Positions 1 to 14,400 of a stretch of 64,000 nucleotides of DNA are shown one piece after another. A program made the position numbers and the translations under genes. Within the stretch, counting starts at the first letter, position 1. Each line of letters starts with the position of its first letter. The DNA lies in contig KL647298.1 of the NCBI GenBank assembly GCA_000727475.1, forward strand, positions 479,804 to 543,803. Direction: 5' to 3'. Source of the DNA: Sarcocystis neurona (Eukaryota > Apicomplexa > Conoidasida > Eucoccidiorida > Sarcocystidae). Below the pieces are notes generated by a model, which saw only the letters and a list, made by a program, of their open reading frames with translations, searched no databases and had not been told where the DNA came from.

Positions 1-2403
1 CATGCTGCTCAAGATGCTACCGCTGCGAGCAACATCCGACGCGCTGCTTCTTCTTCTGTGGCTAATAGTGTTGCTCCGCTGGACAGTCATCCGCTAGTCT
101 CAAGTCCCATTGCTGCCGCGGGGGTGCCCTTTACTGCTAATGACCGTGCAGCCCGGAGTGTGCCGCCTCCCGCTGGTTTTGCGTTTGGCAGCAGTACATT
201 TTCACCAGCTCCGCAGTCAATGAATGCTGCATATCACGCAACAAGGACGGCAACGGCTGCTCGGAACATCAGTACTTCGTACGACCCTGGGGTCGCTACG
301 GGTGTAACGAGCGCCTCCTCACCTCTACGCAATGCTACTGCTGCTGCCACGAGTAGCCGCTTCTCATTTGTGTGCGTTACTGGTGCTGAAGCTAGTGATG
401 CTGCTGCTGGCGGTGGAATTAGAACTTCCTCACCCGTGCGCGCTGCTGCTTGCGGCGCTCCTCTTTCTTCTAGGAACAGCACTTACCACGGTGCACACCC
501 TGCTGGTGCTGGTGTTACTTGCGGTGGATCCTGCGTTAGTATGGCGGCAGCTGTTCCCAGCCCTCTGATAAGCCTTGCTTTCCCTGCTGGGAAGACTAGA
601 CGGAGTGAGGCTGCTGCAACCGCTGCCGACAAAAGCTCGTTATCTTGCGACGCTGCTAGAGATCTGCTAGTATCTAAATCCGTGCGTGCTGAGGTTAACA
701 TTTCAAGAGCGTCTTGCAACTCCACTGCGTCTACTGGACCTGTGGTAAATCGTTCTTCTGCTAGTGCTGGTTCCTCCTGCAGCGCTGCAACTCCTGATGT
801 CTGCTCACTCAAGGCTGCGTCTGTCCGCTCTCCTTGCAGCAGCCGAGGCAGAGTTTGGTCTTCCTCTCTTTTGATTCTTTCATTCATTCTTCTCACGCTG
901 GGCAATTCTGCAGCAACTGCTGCGGCCCGACAGGCAGTCACGTCTGACGAGGAGCATTTTCCACCCAGCCCACATCAGGCAGGCGCTGCAGTTTCTCGCT
1001 TAGTCACACGTGACGCACATTTAGCTACAGCGAGAGCTGCAGACTCTGCCGTTTATCCGGTCCGCAGCGCTGCCGCGTCTCGCCCTCCTCTTGCTGCTTC
1101 CGCTGCTCTGGCTTCGGCAGCGGCAGCTGCCGCTGCTTCCTGCGCTTTGCTGCCAGGGCAAGAATGTGCCTCAACACCCAGTATCCTTACTTACTCGCTG
1201 TTGCAGCCAGATCCTTTGCAGCTGTTGCGCACAACTCCGCGAGGTCCTTCCTCTGCTCCTGCTTTGTATCCTGCAGCTGCACGTCGCCTCATTGACACGT
1301 CACGAGTTCGCCGTATCCCAGTTGCAACAGCAGCACCAGCAGCAGGTGAGTCAGCTGCATCAGCCGGTGGTATGGTAACGGCAGCGGAAAACGAAGTACC
1401 AGTAAACGCAGCGGCAGGGGATTCTTCTGCAAGTGTAACACTGCGAGACACGGAACAAGCGGAACCAGGGGCAGCATCACACAAAAGAGGCATTCCATCC
1501 CCAGCAGGAAGCTCTGCAGAAGCAAAAAGAGCATCCGTAGATCCCTCGTCGGAAGCAACAGCGGAAGACACTCTCTCCTTGCTAAGTGAGGCGGAGATTT
1601 TTGCGGCAGCAGCACGTCGTCTGCAGGGTTTCGGCAATTTTTTCGTCTCGCCTGCCGCCGGCGGTGGTGTCTCCCAACCCAAAACGGCTGTAGGCGTCGT
1701 CACCGGTCCTCACTCGACCAAGAAGCGTCGTGGTTACTACGGTCCTTCTGCTGCGGGCGGTGTACCGGGAGGGGGTTCTGCCCACACCTCCCCGTCTGCC
1801 CTCCTACCCGGAACGGCCCATCTTTCGCCTGTTTCGTCCGCTGCTGTTGCAGGCGGCGCGAGCGGCTCCTCCCTGCTATCCCCTTCGCAGGGAGAAGAAG
1901 AGTTGCAGCAGCAGCAGCAGCGCTGGGGCGTAGGCAGCAGCAGCAGCGGACAAGCCGCCATAAGCAGCAACGGCCTCGTGTGCGAAGACGACGCACGTGT
2001 GGAGGCGTTCGGCGCCAAGTGCAGATTAATAGCGAGGTCGCTAGGGGGTCGCCTCGGGTGCGAGAAGAAGCTAATCGAAATTGCGCCTGATGGCCAGCTG
2101 CCTCCTGATATTCCTGCTTTCTCCCGCGTGGCCGATGCATGCCCCGCGACATGCGGCCTGTGCGAAGAGTGTGCCCCAGGCTGCGCCCTTTGGTTCTTAG
2201 GCAATACTTTGTGTGACGAGGCATGCAACAACGCGCTCTGCCAGTTTGACGGAGGCGACTGCTGGAGTGCCGACTGCGTCGTGAGCGAGTGGAGTGCCTG
2301 GAGCCCATGCAGCGTCAGCTGCGGGGGCCCCGGTGTGGAATTCAGGAATAGGGAAATTAAGAGCAAACCCAAACAAGGCGGACTCCCTTGCCCCAAGTTA
2401 AAG
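1..2403 (+). CDS. Exon 1: Ala/Ser-rich N-terminus, signal-like helix, ShK-1, LNR-1, start of TSP1-1
   Basis: Frame 1 is open from the first base, so the start is upstream or at an in-frame ATG such as 220 or 541. A Leu/Ile/Phe-rich stretch at 868-900, followed by small residues, looks like a signal peptide placed well inside the predicted N-terminus. Then come several hundred Ala/Ser-rich residues. Cysteine modules begin at 1981: an ShK-like module (1981-2163, opening CEDD and closing DACPATCGLC), an LNR (2167-2262, with NTLCDEACNNALCQFDGGDC) and the first half of TSP1-1 (from 2275, SEWSAWSPCSVSCGG). The exon ends at AAG|GTAAGA in phase 0. The same ShK-LNR-TSP1 order supports the reading frame. 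Confidence 0.8.
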
Positions 2404-5400
2404 GTAAGAAGTGTCAGGAGGGGCAAGAACACCGACAGCAACCCGCTGACACACGTTCTCTGCGTGGACATGTGTGTGTGTTGACGCCTGCATGCAAACA
2501 CGCACGTATGTGTATACGCGTACGTATAGACGTGTATATGTGCTACTTGCTCACGGGGACACGTAGAGGAAGAAAAACAACGTGGGAAACATTACAAAGC
2601 TGGAAGGACGTGCTGTCTCAAAGCAAAAGTATACCGCCAAGAAGTCCTCTCTTTTTTAACCTTTTCGACCCTCTCAGGCGCTCTCCCTATAGAGATATCT
2701 ACGTATAATACAGGGAGATGCAACAGAATTGATGTGCGAGGGTATAGAGAACGGGACGAGGTGCATGCGATGTTTTCGCCTCCTCTCAAGCAGTGGCTGA
2801 TCCAGCACAGTAATTTACCTATCTTACGAATTGAGCTGATCCGGTGCATACCACTACGTAGAGAAAGCTTTTGACTATTACGTGAGAGTTTGCAAGCATA
2901 CAACACCACTGAGTATGCTTATACATACATATATTAGAGGGAAACAGATGGATGCTTCCACACCCGTTCCCTCTAATATATCTGTACCTCGAACTATCCC
3001 CATCTCCCTATGAATTTCTGTCTGTATATCTGTCTCCGTATATCTACACCAAAATTTATATCTAGATGTAGATATATAGGTGACCCTTCCACAGACTACC
3101 AATGTTGTCCATTCTTTTTCTCTTCTTGCAGGTGAGATTTCTTGGGTAGGTTTGATTCTTGCTGGTTTGTCCTTGTTCGTAGGAGGAAAGGAGAGGCTGT
3201 AACGCCGACGTCAAATGCCCCAATAATTGCATAATAAGTGAATGGGGAGAGTGGAGTGACTGCTCCACAACATGCGGCGAGGGACAGAGTCGCCGCCAGA
3301 GAAAGATACTGCAGCAGCCAGATGCAGAAGGTAAGCGGGCCTGCGAAAATAGCCCGGACAGCGGCGGCAGCTGCCGCGGCGTGCTGAAACAAAGCAGGAG
3401 CAACATAATGTTGGTACGCGGCGAGGAGAGGGGAAAGAAGCGGCAGCCAGAACTTCGCAGCAGAAGCAGCAACGAAAAAGTGGCAGCAACACGCGTCGCG
3501 CGTCCCCGGCCACTGCAGCAGAGGATAGGCGTTGGGAGGGCAGAAGGAGTGGCACGCTGCTGCAGGACGACCAGGAGTTGCTGCCCCGGCAGCAGCAGGG
3601 GAGAAACAGAAGCGGCAGCTGCAGCAGCAACAGCAACAGCATCGGCAGCTTCGAGACAGCCGGAGCAGGACCGTCCACAGCGACGTTGCAGGGAGGAGAA
3701 CGTAGCGGCAACGGCAGAACACAAGGGCAAACGACTGTAGGAGCAGCAGCAGCAGCAACACCGCAGCCCCAGGAGAGGCACATACACGCACCCACGTGCA
3801 CAGAGGAGCCGTAGCAAAGGAGTGAATTTTCGGCGAGAAACTTGAGTAGCAGGAGATTGAAAAGGTAGAAGACCACTATTTCACTTTCAACGGCGTAACG
3901 GTGGAAGCCAAGGAAATGCGTGGGATAGCAGCTGCCGCAGCACCCACATCAACACACCCTCAAAACAGCAAAAGCAGGGTATTCAAACTGATAACTTGCA
4001 CAAGCTACCTGTGCTGCTGCTGCTGCTAGGAAAGTTTCTTCTTTACCACTGCTCGTACTTCTGTTAGATGTAGTGCCTTTTCTACGACGTGTACCACAAC
4101 CACGACTACCACTACTGTTACTACGTTTACACCTCTACCCAGCACGACTACCAGTACTCTCAGTACTACTACGTGTACTTACTGGCCGTAGTACAGCTGC
4201 TATTGGTACTAATATATGTACTACTACGACTACTGCTAGTACGAGCACCACTACTGCTAATGCTTTGTAACACAGCTACCCCTGCTACTACTGCTACCAG
4301 TATCAGTACTACTAGCACTGCTACGACACCTCTTACTACTACTACTAGTCCTACTACTAGCAGTACTTCTAGTTCTCCTCCTCGTCCTCCTACTGCTGCT
4401 GCTACTAGTACTACCACTCCTACAACAGCAGCAACTACTACTGCTACTACTACTTCTCCTGTACTTCTAGTCCTACTCCTATTGCAGCCATTACTGCCAT
4501 AACTACACTTGTACTATTACTACTACTACTGCTACTACTACTACTACTTTCTGGTACTACTACTACGACTACCACTACTAGTGCCGCCACTAGCAATATT
4601 ACATTATTACTCTTGAACGGTTGCTCCCCTGTTCCCACTGCTACGGGGAGGTGCTCTCAGAGTATTAGTATTACGACTACAACTACGACCACTGCAACAG
4701 CAGTCAGGAGCGACGCGGGGCAGCCACCAAGCGCTGGCGCAAGAAACTGAGTCCGAAGCAGCAGGCAGAACAGAAGCAGCAAAGAAAAACAGACCCGGTT
4801 GGCAGACGTGTAGAGGCTGCAGCAGGACCACCACCACCGTAGGAGCTAGCTGAATGGGGACCTTGTAGCCTAGAAGCAGCAGCAGCAGCGACAAAAGCTG
4901 CAGCAGCGGTAAAGGCGGCAGCAGTCTGATGGGAAGAGCGACTTGGACAGAAGGAAAAAGTCAGCAGAACATACAGCAGCAACAGCAGCAGCTAGGAACG
5001 GAGCACCTGTGCCGAGACAGGGAGCAAAAGAGGAGGTAGCAAGACACAACACAGCATTGGCAGCACCAGTAGACCCTGAAGCAGTGGCCGCAGCGAGACA
5101 CGCAGCAGCAGACACGCAATCCCTGCACAAGCAGAACGGGCGCAAAAAGAGAAGCCGCAGCGCGCATCCCTTGCAGCAATCGCAGTAATGATAGCCAGAG
5201 AGAGAGCAACACAAGTCGCAGAAGGAGATCGCTGCTGCTGTCTCGTCCGCCGTCAAGCTGCTGTTGCGCCTTTCTGCTACTGCTACGATTCTGTGTGTCA
5301 GTATTCTCAAGCTTCGCCCTGCGTAACATCTCTGGCGCTATCTTCTTTTCTCTCTGCGGCTCCTTTCTGTTGTTCCCTTCGGCTGCCGTTTTCGTCTTCT

Positions 5401-8400
5401 TTTCCTTCTTCTTGCTGCTGCTTCTTTCAGGCTTCCGCGGCTTCCGCGGCTCCCGCTGCTCCTGCTGCCCCCGGCCGCCTCTTCTTCTTCGTCTTCGTGC
5501 GGCTGTTGTGTCGCTTTGGTGTCTCTTGCTGCTTTCCAAAACTCGTTCTGCCTTCTCCGCCTCCTCCTGCTGCAGCAGCAGCTGCTGCGTGTTGACCTGC
5601 TGCTGCTGCTGTTGCCTCTTCTTCTTCTGCGAGCACATTTGGTATACTATCGATGTGCCATAAATATTAATTTCTCGTATAATTTTGGTTTTTTACTAGC
5701 AATAGCGTTTGTGATGCAAGTCGTTACTGGTATTGCTTCTCCGCTGCTGTTCTCCCGCATTGTCTTCCGTTGCTGATCCCCTCTCCCGTCCTTTCTTGCT
5801 TTGTGTGAACTGCTGCTTCCTCTTGCGCTACCCAGTGCGGTCTCCACTTCAGTCGCCTCCCCAGTAGGTTGCTGCTTCTCCTTCGTCTTCTTCCCCTCCT
5901 TTCCTTTCACGTCTTGTTGATCTGCTGCTGCTGCTGCTTCTTGAGCCGTCCTGTCAAACGCACTGCCTCTGCCTTCCTGCGGCTGCAGGAGATACAACGC
6001 TTTGCTTTTTCCCCGCCTATTTTCCCTTCTTGTTCTTAGGTTTTTCCGTTCTCCTGCCTTTCTTTACTTTCCTGCCGTTTCGTCCCTTCCCCTTTTCCGT
6101 GGCTGCCCGTTTCCCTTCCGTCTCGCTCCTAGGCAAGCTCTTTGGCCTTAGTCTGTGCATGCGTCTCCTCCTCTCCTGCGTTTCTCGTCCTTCTTTTCTC
6201 TGCCCATTTCTTCTCCTCCTCCTCCTTCTCCTTCAGTCGTCTGTTGTTCTTCCTTCCTGCCTTCCCCCCCCCCCCCTTCCGTGTCCTCCAGGAGAAAGAT
6301 GCCCGGCAATAGAACAGTCCCGCAGCTGTTTGAACGACTCATGCACCAGCGACTGCGCCGTCTCTGCGTGGATGCCGTGGAGCGACTGCAGCGCCGCTTG
6401 TGGGGGAGGCACACGTATGCGCAAAAGAAAAATTCTTTCTCCTCCTGTTAACGGTGGGGAACAGTGTCCCTCTACCACCGAAGAAGAGGTACGCTTCCTT
6501 GCCCTCTGTCTCGCGCATTCTCTCTAAATATATATATATATGTGTATATTCTTTTATGTGACTTAGGTAGACACCTGTGAAGACGTGTACCAACCTACTA
6601 CTCTCTCTTCAACCATCCAGATATGTATACTCGTACGCGTACTGATGTATCTCTATCTATCTGCTCCCTACCTCTGTACCTATCTACCTGTGTAGGTCTG
6701 TCTATCTATACATTTGTATCGACATGCCGGTGTATAGATCAACCTTTCTGTGGACCTGTCTATCTATGTCTATATCCCTCTATTCATATTAACGTCTACA
6801 GTTCTCTCTACACACACATCTACACGTCTGTGTACCTATCTATCCTTCTAAGCGTGGTCGCTTCTATTTTGTGTGCCTCTGGCTTGTTGCCCGTGCTTCT
6901 TCTTCCGTGTCACCAAAACAGCAGCAGCACAGACGCCTACCAACACGTGGACTCCGGTGAGAACGTCGGGACGCCTGCGAGGAAATATATGCAGGAAGAA
7001 TACTATGAATTAATCCAGCGCTTTCTCTCACTTGCAAGCACTTCTTTTACGCCAGCGTTGTTTGTCATACAAAGCACAGCACGCTTCTTCGCTCTTGTGT
7101 CCATCTATCGATATATGTATATATACGTGCATGCACAAGTACTCACATATATGTACGAACAGACACACAGTTGCCACTAGTCCATTCGCTCTGTCTTTCT
7201 GTTTCTCTCCCTATCCACGTGAATAGAGAAACCTACACACACGTACTCACTATACACATATACAAACACGCACATATGTATGCACACACATACACAAGTG
7301 CGCCTACGCAAACAAGTGCGCAGAAGTTTGCTGCTCTACATGCAGTATTTAGATACTTCTTCATATGTAAATATAGACGTACGCCTACAAAAGTATCTTC
7401 ACACACACACATATCCATATATGTAGACACATATTTACAGCTACTCTTCTCTATCTCTCTGTCTTTCCCACTATCTATCTCTCTCTATATATGGACATAT
7501 ATATGTGTACGTAGACAAATACAAGTACTCATTATATACACATATACAAATATGTGTATACATACAGGTATACAACTACGCACGCAGATGCGCAGAGATT
7601 TGCTGTTCGTTGCGCAATATTTAGATAACTCTTCAACTGTAAATATATACGAAGACAGAAGGACCCTTCACATATACATATATGCACACTTATACATATA
7701 CATACACATATACAGGCCCTCTTCATCCACATATATATATATGTATATGTATATACACACCTGTACACATATACAAGGGCGCCTGCATTTCTGCACGTCC
7801 CGCTCCATCTTCCCAGGAGGCCCTCCGCAGATATATGCGTCTCTGTTTATAGAAGTGAATTTCGTGGGAGGCGTGCAGCGCAATCTCTGCGTCGATTTCT
7901 TCTGCCCCACAAATTTTACGCTTCCCGCATGCGGCACCTTCCCAGACATGCTTCTCCTGCAGCACATACACGGGAAGAAGTAGATATATTTGAGTGGTGG
8001 ATAGATGAACACAGAGGATCCTCTATATGTGTATGTAAACCTGCGGGCATGTACGTGTCCTTGTACAAATCTTAGCGTACATATATACCTTCTACATAAT
8101 CAATCCTGAACTCCTGAACGTATCTCCATACACACATACATTTATACGTAGATACAATACTGTACCTACATACATATGCGTACACAGGAAGACCAACAGC
8201 TTTGTCTACGAAGTCAGCATTTCTACGTGTACAACTGTATAGATGTGTGTACACGTAGACAGGACACACATATATATATAGAACATATCTCCTATATATG
8301 TGTATATATAGGAGAACATATATATGTGAGTGAGAGGGAGGTGTTTACGTTTTTCGGCAGTGCGGAGAGGCTGTGCCTTCTTTTCCTTTTTTGCTGTTGC

Positions 8401-11400
8401 GTGTGGTGGACCTGGTAGGCCTGCAACACTTTTTCCTGCGACGGCGACTGCGTCTTGGGGGAATGGAGGGAGTGGACCGGCTGCTCGAAGCCGTGCGGAG
8501 GGGGCGCAAAGAGGCGCACGCGCAGCGTCAAGAAAAAATTTGAGGGAGCCGCGTGTCCTCCTCGCAGGCAGGAGGTTCCCTGCAACGAACACCTCTGCTG
8601 TGAGTCCCGGCCTCGCCACCAGCAGTTCTGCAGAGGGGAGGGACCGGAGTTTTTCAGCCCATTTTCCTCTTCTCTTCCCTTTCCGTTTGTGAGAAGGGAG
8701 TGGGCAGTTGACTCGCCCAACGGTGGCTTCTCCTCTCGAGCGAACAAAAATTACGTCGACCCCATTGCGGCCAGTACCTCTGCGTCCTACACACACCTGT
8801 ATATATACATGTGCACCATACACGCGTATCAGAAATATATACACACACATATATATATATAGGTACGGGTCAAGATATGCGCACACGTATACGCCTAGGT
8901 GTATTCATACATATATATATGCGTATATGTCTCCTTATCTGGTTTTTGTGTGTGTAGTCATGGAGGTTGTCGATACTTGTTTGTCCCTCTCCCTTTCTCT
9001 CTTCTCCTCGTGCATGCAGATGTGTGGAAGACGTATATATACGGCGGTGCTCTATATATACATGTTCGTCTTTCTCCGTGGAAGTAAACGTAACAAACGT
9101 CCTACACGTGTGAGGCAGTACGCACCCCGGCACATTCGTGGGTATACGTAAAGAAGTGGGGGACTGTGTGGGGCAGTACGGGCCTCCGCACGCGAGCGCA
9201 GCATCTCAACATCTGAAGAATGTTGGCACGCAGCAGCAAGAAAAGAGGCATGCAGCAGCAACTAAAGAGGCACGCAGCAGCAACTAAAGAGGCACGCAGC
9301 AGCGACTAAAGAGGCATGCAGCAGCAACGACAGCGCAGTTGTGTGAAGGAACGTCTACTGCTCCACTTGGTCCCTCGTTTTCATGTCTCCCTGTGCTGCT
9401 CTGTCTTTCTTCTCTTCCTCTTTCTGTCCCTTTCATCGAGTCCTTTTTCCGCACCCGCACTCTCACTTTTCTCCTCTTTTCTGGCCTGTTGTCTCCCCCT
9501 GTCTTCCCCTTTCACCGGAAGCATACTCGCCCTTACCTATCGATTTGCTCTACTCTCGACCTGCGGAAGAGTCTCTCTGAAGTCGTTGAGTTCCTCCTTT
9601 CTTCCTCTGCCCTTCCTTCTCATTCTTGCTGCTTTCCCTTTCTTTCTGCCGTCTCTCTCTCCGTGTCTCTCCCTGTCTCGCGTCCTCTCTGTCTCTGCCT
9701 TTGGCCCCGTATATGTCTCTGTTTTCCCGTCTCTTCGTCTTTCACCCTACGTATTCGCACGTGTGCGGTAGACGCAGAATTCATCTGAACCTACGCGCGC
9801 GAGCAAGAGTAGGAGACTCCTGTGCATGCGCGTGGCGACGTCGGAAAGGGGCAGGACGGGGATGACGGCGAATCTTCTCGCGAAAATTGGTGCATCGACA
9901 CGTGTTCGCATGTGTCTTCAGAAAATCATCAACAGCCGTTTTCCTGCGCAAATGAGATGGAGTCTCTTTGCTGACTCTCCGTAGACCTACAAGTCGTAGA
10001 CTACATGCATGTATGGTGCGGTATATCTCCGTGTGTTTAGACATACTGGTGTATCTATGTGTCTGCACATACATGCTCGATCTACGAGAGCGTACGTATG
10101 CATAGGGACATATATAGGGAACCTTTTTCGTTTTCACACATACACGTTTGTGCCTAAGACAAAGCATCTGTGTGTATGAATCTCTATATGCATATATATA
10201 TATATATGTATATATGTGTAGACACCTATAGGTGTACAGGTGTATGTATGTATATGTGTGGACCTGTTCGGATATGCATTTGCATACCTTTCCCACTAAT
10301 CCACGTACGTGTGTGTCTGTCTCAGTCTATTTATCAAATCAACGGGATAAACACACTTGGCTCTGCGTCTTGTTTGCTGCTGCTGCGGGCGTTGCTGGGT
10401 GCGTCAGCAATTGACTGCGAGGTATCCGAGTGGCGAGCGTGGAGTACCTGCAGCGTCACGTGTGGAGAAGGAGAGCAGACACGTACGCGCGAGATAGTTG
10501 CGGAAGCGCAGGGACTGGGGTCCCCTTGCCCGTCGCTGCAGCAGCAGCGCAGCTGCTTTGCTGCTGTCTGTCCCACGGCGTGTCTGGTCTCCGAGTGGAG
10601 CGACTGGTCGCCCTGCAGCGCCACTAATTCGCAGTGCGGCTTCGGACAAAAAAAGAGAGATAGAAGTATCCTGGTGAGCAAGGAACAGTACAGAAAGGAA
10701 GAGAAACCAATACACACGTGACCACACTATGGTGCAGGCAGCCTTCTTCTGTTGGGCAGCTCGACAAAGAAAGAAGTATTCCGGTGACCGAAGAATAGAG
10801 AGAGAGAAAAGGAAATACTCGCGTTTTAAAAGAGTAGTACAGGCAGCCTTCTCCTGGTGGACAGGTAAAGAGAGAAAGCGGAGAGTCCTGGTGACCAAAG
10901 AATGACAGCAACTGCCCCCCTCCGGTTGAACAGAGAAAGACGGAAACAAATATACAGGGATTCGGAGAATAGTACAGGCAGCCCTCCCCTGTGTCGGGCA
11001 GAGAAAGCGAGGAAAACGTATATATATGTGTGCAAAAAATTCCAGCAGCTCCCCCCCATGCCGTCGGCCAGAGAAAGACAGAAAGGAGTACACGGATGAC
11101 CAAGGACAATACAGAGAGATAGGAGCAGCAGCTGCCCCACCCACCAGGTATACCGAGGAAGAGAGAAAGAAGATATATACAGGTGGGCAGAGAATTCGAG
11201 CAGCTGCCTTGCTGGCCGTGTATGTGACTCTCCTCTCTCTAGGAGGCACAGAGCGAAGATATGGACAGCGACGGCGTCAGGGCCGACGCCGTGCTTCTGC
11301 TGCAGCAGCAGCAGGGGCGATCTTCTTCATCGCCCCGCAAACAAATCCAACTTTTGGGAGGGTTTCCATCTGAAAACTTCTTCTCGCTCTCTTGTGTACT

Positions 11401-14400
11401 TGTATTTTCTGCACATACACGAGGACAACCAGAAATGCAGGGACCTCCCCCTTCCTGCGAGCTGCTGCTGGGGAAGCCCCAACCTCCACGCACTCTCGCA
11501 GGCGTCTCCGCAAGGAGGTGTGCACTGCTCGGGAAAGCAAAAGATGTGCGCCCATACATATATACATATATATATGTATATATAGGCAGCGTATGATATG
11601 CATACCGCAGAGAATATGCTGCTCGGGAAAACAAAAGACGTGCGCATATAAATATATATATATGTATAGGCAGCGGGAGAGATGCAGACCACACGGAAAT
11701 GTTTCCGCATAGAGATTTGCAGGAGGAGAGCAAGAGAAAGAACTGCGTTGCCCAAGGAGAGGAGTAGACGGATAATAAGAGAGGAACTCGACAGTAGAAG
11801 AAAAGGGAGGAATACAGAGAAAGCGAAAAAGACAGAGAGGGAGACTCCCGCGTACGGAGTGGCGAGGCCATCGAGCCACGGCGGAGAGGCTCTCTGCATG
11901 TACAAAAAAGTAGACACATACGCGTACATACAGAAAGGGACAGGGAGAAGGCAGCACATGCACACACTATAAAGAGAGATGTTTATATATACGTAGAGAG
12001 ACGCGTCCGTGCCTAAGGAAAGGTAGGACCATATATATATATGTGTGTGTAGATACAGAGAAAGACGCACATACACACACACAGATACTATAGAGGTAGA
12101 TGTACATATATATATATATAGAGAGAGAGATAGAGGCATTTGCACATACGGCGAGGTACATCTGCATGTGTATATACATATGTGTATATATATGTAGAGA
12201 GAGAGACGCACATACACGCATAGTAGAGTTAGACGTATGCCTGTATATTTATATATATATATATACGAGGGGGAGAGGGGCAGAGAGAGGCATTTGCCCA
12301 TAAGGAAAAGTGGGAGTACATATATACATATATATATATATATGTATATGGGGAGAGGCAGACGTATTTGTAGAGGGGGATAGGCCCACACACACGTGTA
12401 CACATCTGTAGACATTCACAAGTGATGAAGTACACATTTGTGAAGAGACCACCTGCATGCAGAGGAAGAAATGGCGAACATGCGAAGAGATTGACGGATG
12501 TCCATCCTGCGAGTCTCTTCACTGCAGAACCTCCTTTGCATGCGTGCCACCACTGCTGCTGCTGCTGATCACGCGTGTTTCTCTTGCTGCTGCAGGACCT
12601 GCTCGACGGGTGTCCACGTCTCTGTCCACTTTTACAACCGCACACGTCTGTACCCTCAAACATACTTCAATAGACGTGTACACCTATATATCAACACATG
12701 TATATCAATACACATATATGTGACGAGTATACCTATATTTCAAAACACGTACATTAATATGCGTGGAAATGATGTGTACGCCGATGTATCCACACACATA
12801 TGTATCAACGCAAGAGCCGCGCTGACACACATCTGTAGACAAGCTCTGCTGGGTGTAGTTGCTGCTGACGTTAGCAGCAGCAGCTGTCCGAGGGAGCTGC
12901 AACAACAGAAGCACCAGGAACAGACGGTTCACACGTCAAGAAGGAACTTTGCGTTCTGTAGCTCGAGTTGTTGAACTCCAGGTAGAAAGAAGAGGGTGGT
13001 TCTGCGGTTTGGCTGCTGCTGAGGAGCTCGTACACACCCTTGAAACACTATAACGCGTCTACACGTCAATATATGTGTGGATAGACATGTAAATTTATCC
13101 TTTAAAGAAGTGAACCAACCACAGTGTATAAATTACGGATCCCCCAACAAACGTGGACGCATCATGCGAAAGGTGTATACTTTATTCACACGAGTAAACC
13201 AAATCGGAGCTCCCTTTGTACGAGTTGTTCTCTCCCCTGCTTCTCCGCTGAGAAGACAAGAGACAGACAGAGCGAGCGTCTTTCCCAGTCTTCCGTCCTC
13301 TACGTCGGCGCTGCTGTGCCGCTGCTGTTGCTCCTGCTGTTGCTCTGCTGCTGCTGTTACTTTGCTGCTGCTGTTGCTTTGGTGTGCTGTTGCTTTGTTG
13401 TGCTGTTGCTTTGTTGTGCTGTTGCTTTGTTGTGCTGTTGCTTTGCTGCTGTTATTGCTGTTGTTGCTGGGGCTGTTTCTGCTGCTGCTGCTTCTTTGCT
13501 GCAGACGCCTCCGACGGCAGCAGGTGGCATTACAGACTCTTGCCCAGAACTCGAAGTGACTGAGGAATGCTTCGTGCCGTGTACGGCTGCATGCGTCTTG
13601 GGAGAATGGGAGGAATGGGGCAGCTGCAGCGACCTCTGTCATCAGGTAACGACACCAGAAGCAGCAGCAGCGACACCCGCTGTAGTAGCCGCTGCAGCAG
13701 CAGCAACAGCAGGAGGGACAAGAGCAGCAGCAGCGGCAGCAGGAAGAGCCACACCAGACCAGCAGGAACAGCGGCACCAGTAGTAGGGGAGACAGCAACA
13801 GGAAAACAGGCGAAAGAGCACAAGGCGAACGAGCCACGTCAGCAGCAGTGGTAAACTTTGTAACAGTCTCCCAACAGCAGGGCTGATAGCAGCAGCAGCA
13901 ACAGCATCAGCAGCAATAACAACAGCAACAGCGGCAGGAGCACCAACGCCAGCGACAGCGATCAGAGCAGCACCGCGTGGAGCCATGCAGTCAACAAGCA
14001 GAGTACCAACTCAGAGTCAAGTACACACATATACGAATAGGCATATCAGTACACGCCTCCGTATATATCCATCTATCTACCTACCTATATATATATGTAT
14101 ATGTGCGTGTATACATCTGTGCAAGGACGTGTAATCAGACGTGTACAAATATGCACAACAGTGAGTACACATATTCGCGTATACACACATGTGTGTACAC
14201 AGTACATGCACACATGCGTACACACATGCATATACATATATATATATATATACACACACAAATACCAATATATCCACATATACACATACATGTGCTGGGC
14301 ACATACAAACAGATATGAGCACATGCATGCATACATTCGTGTGTGCGTGCGTATACATTTCCATATATTTATATACAAATATATATGTGTACGTCATCCA

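Noticed and set aside
3331..3740. Extension of exon 2 past the GTAAGC donor
   Set aside because: The frame is open, but it gives a malformed TSP1-2 ending. Splicing to 6292 gives a standard one with matching phase.
4080..4600. TAC/CTA tract as a coding Thr/Tyr-rich exon
   Set aside because: Triplet repeat open in several frames on both strands, and unnecessary for any domain. Flanking exons already match.
7800..7935. Possible exon reading EVNFVGGVQRNLCVDFFC
   Set aside because: It could only enter in the wrong phase after exon 3. Exon 3 already joins perfectly to exon 4.
9229..9330. CRISPR-like regular repeats
   Set aside because: Units are contiguous without unique spacers, in a eukaryotic intron. 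It is a simple tandem repeat.
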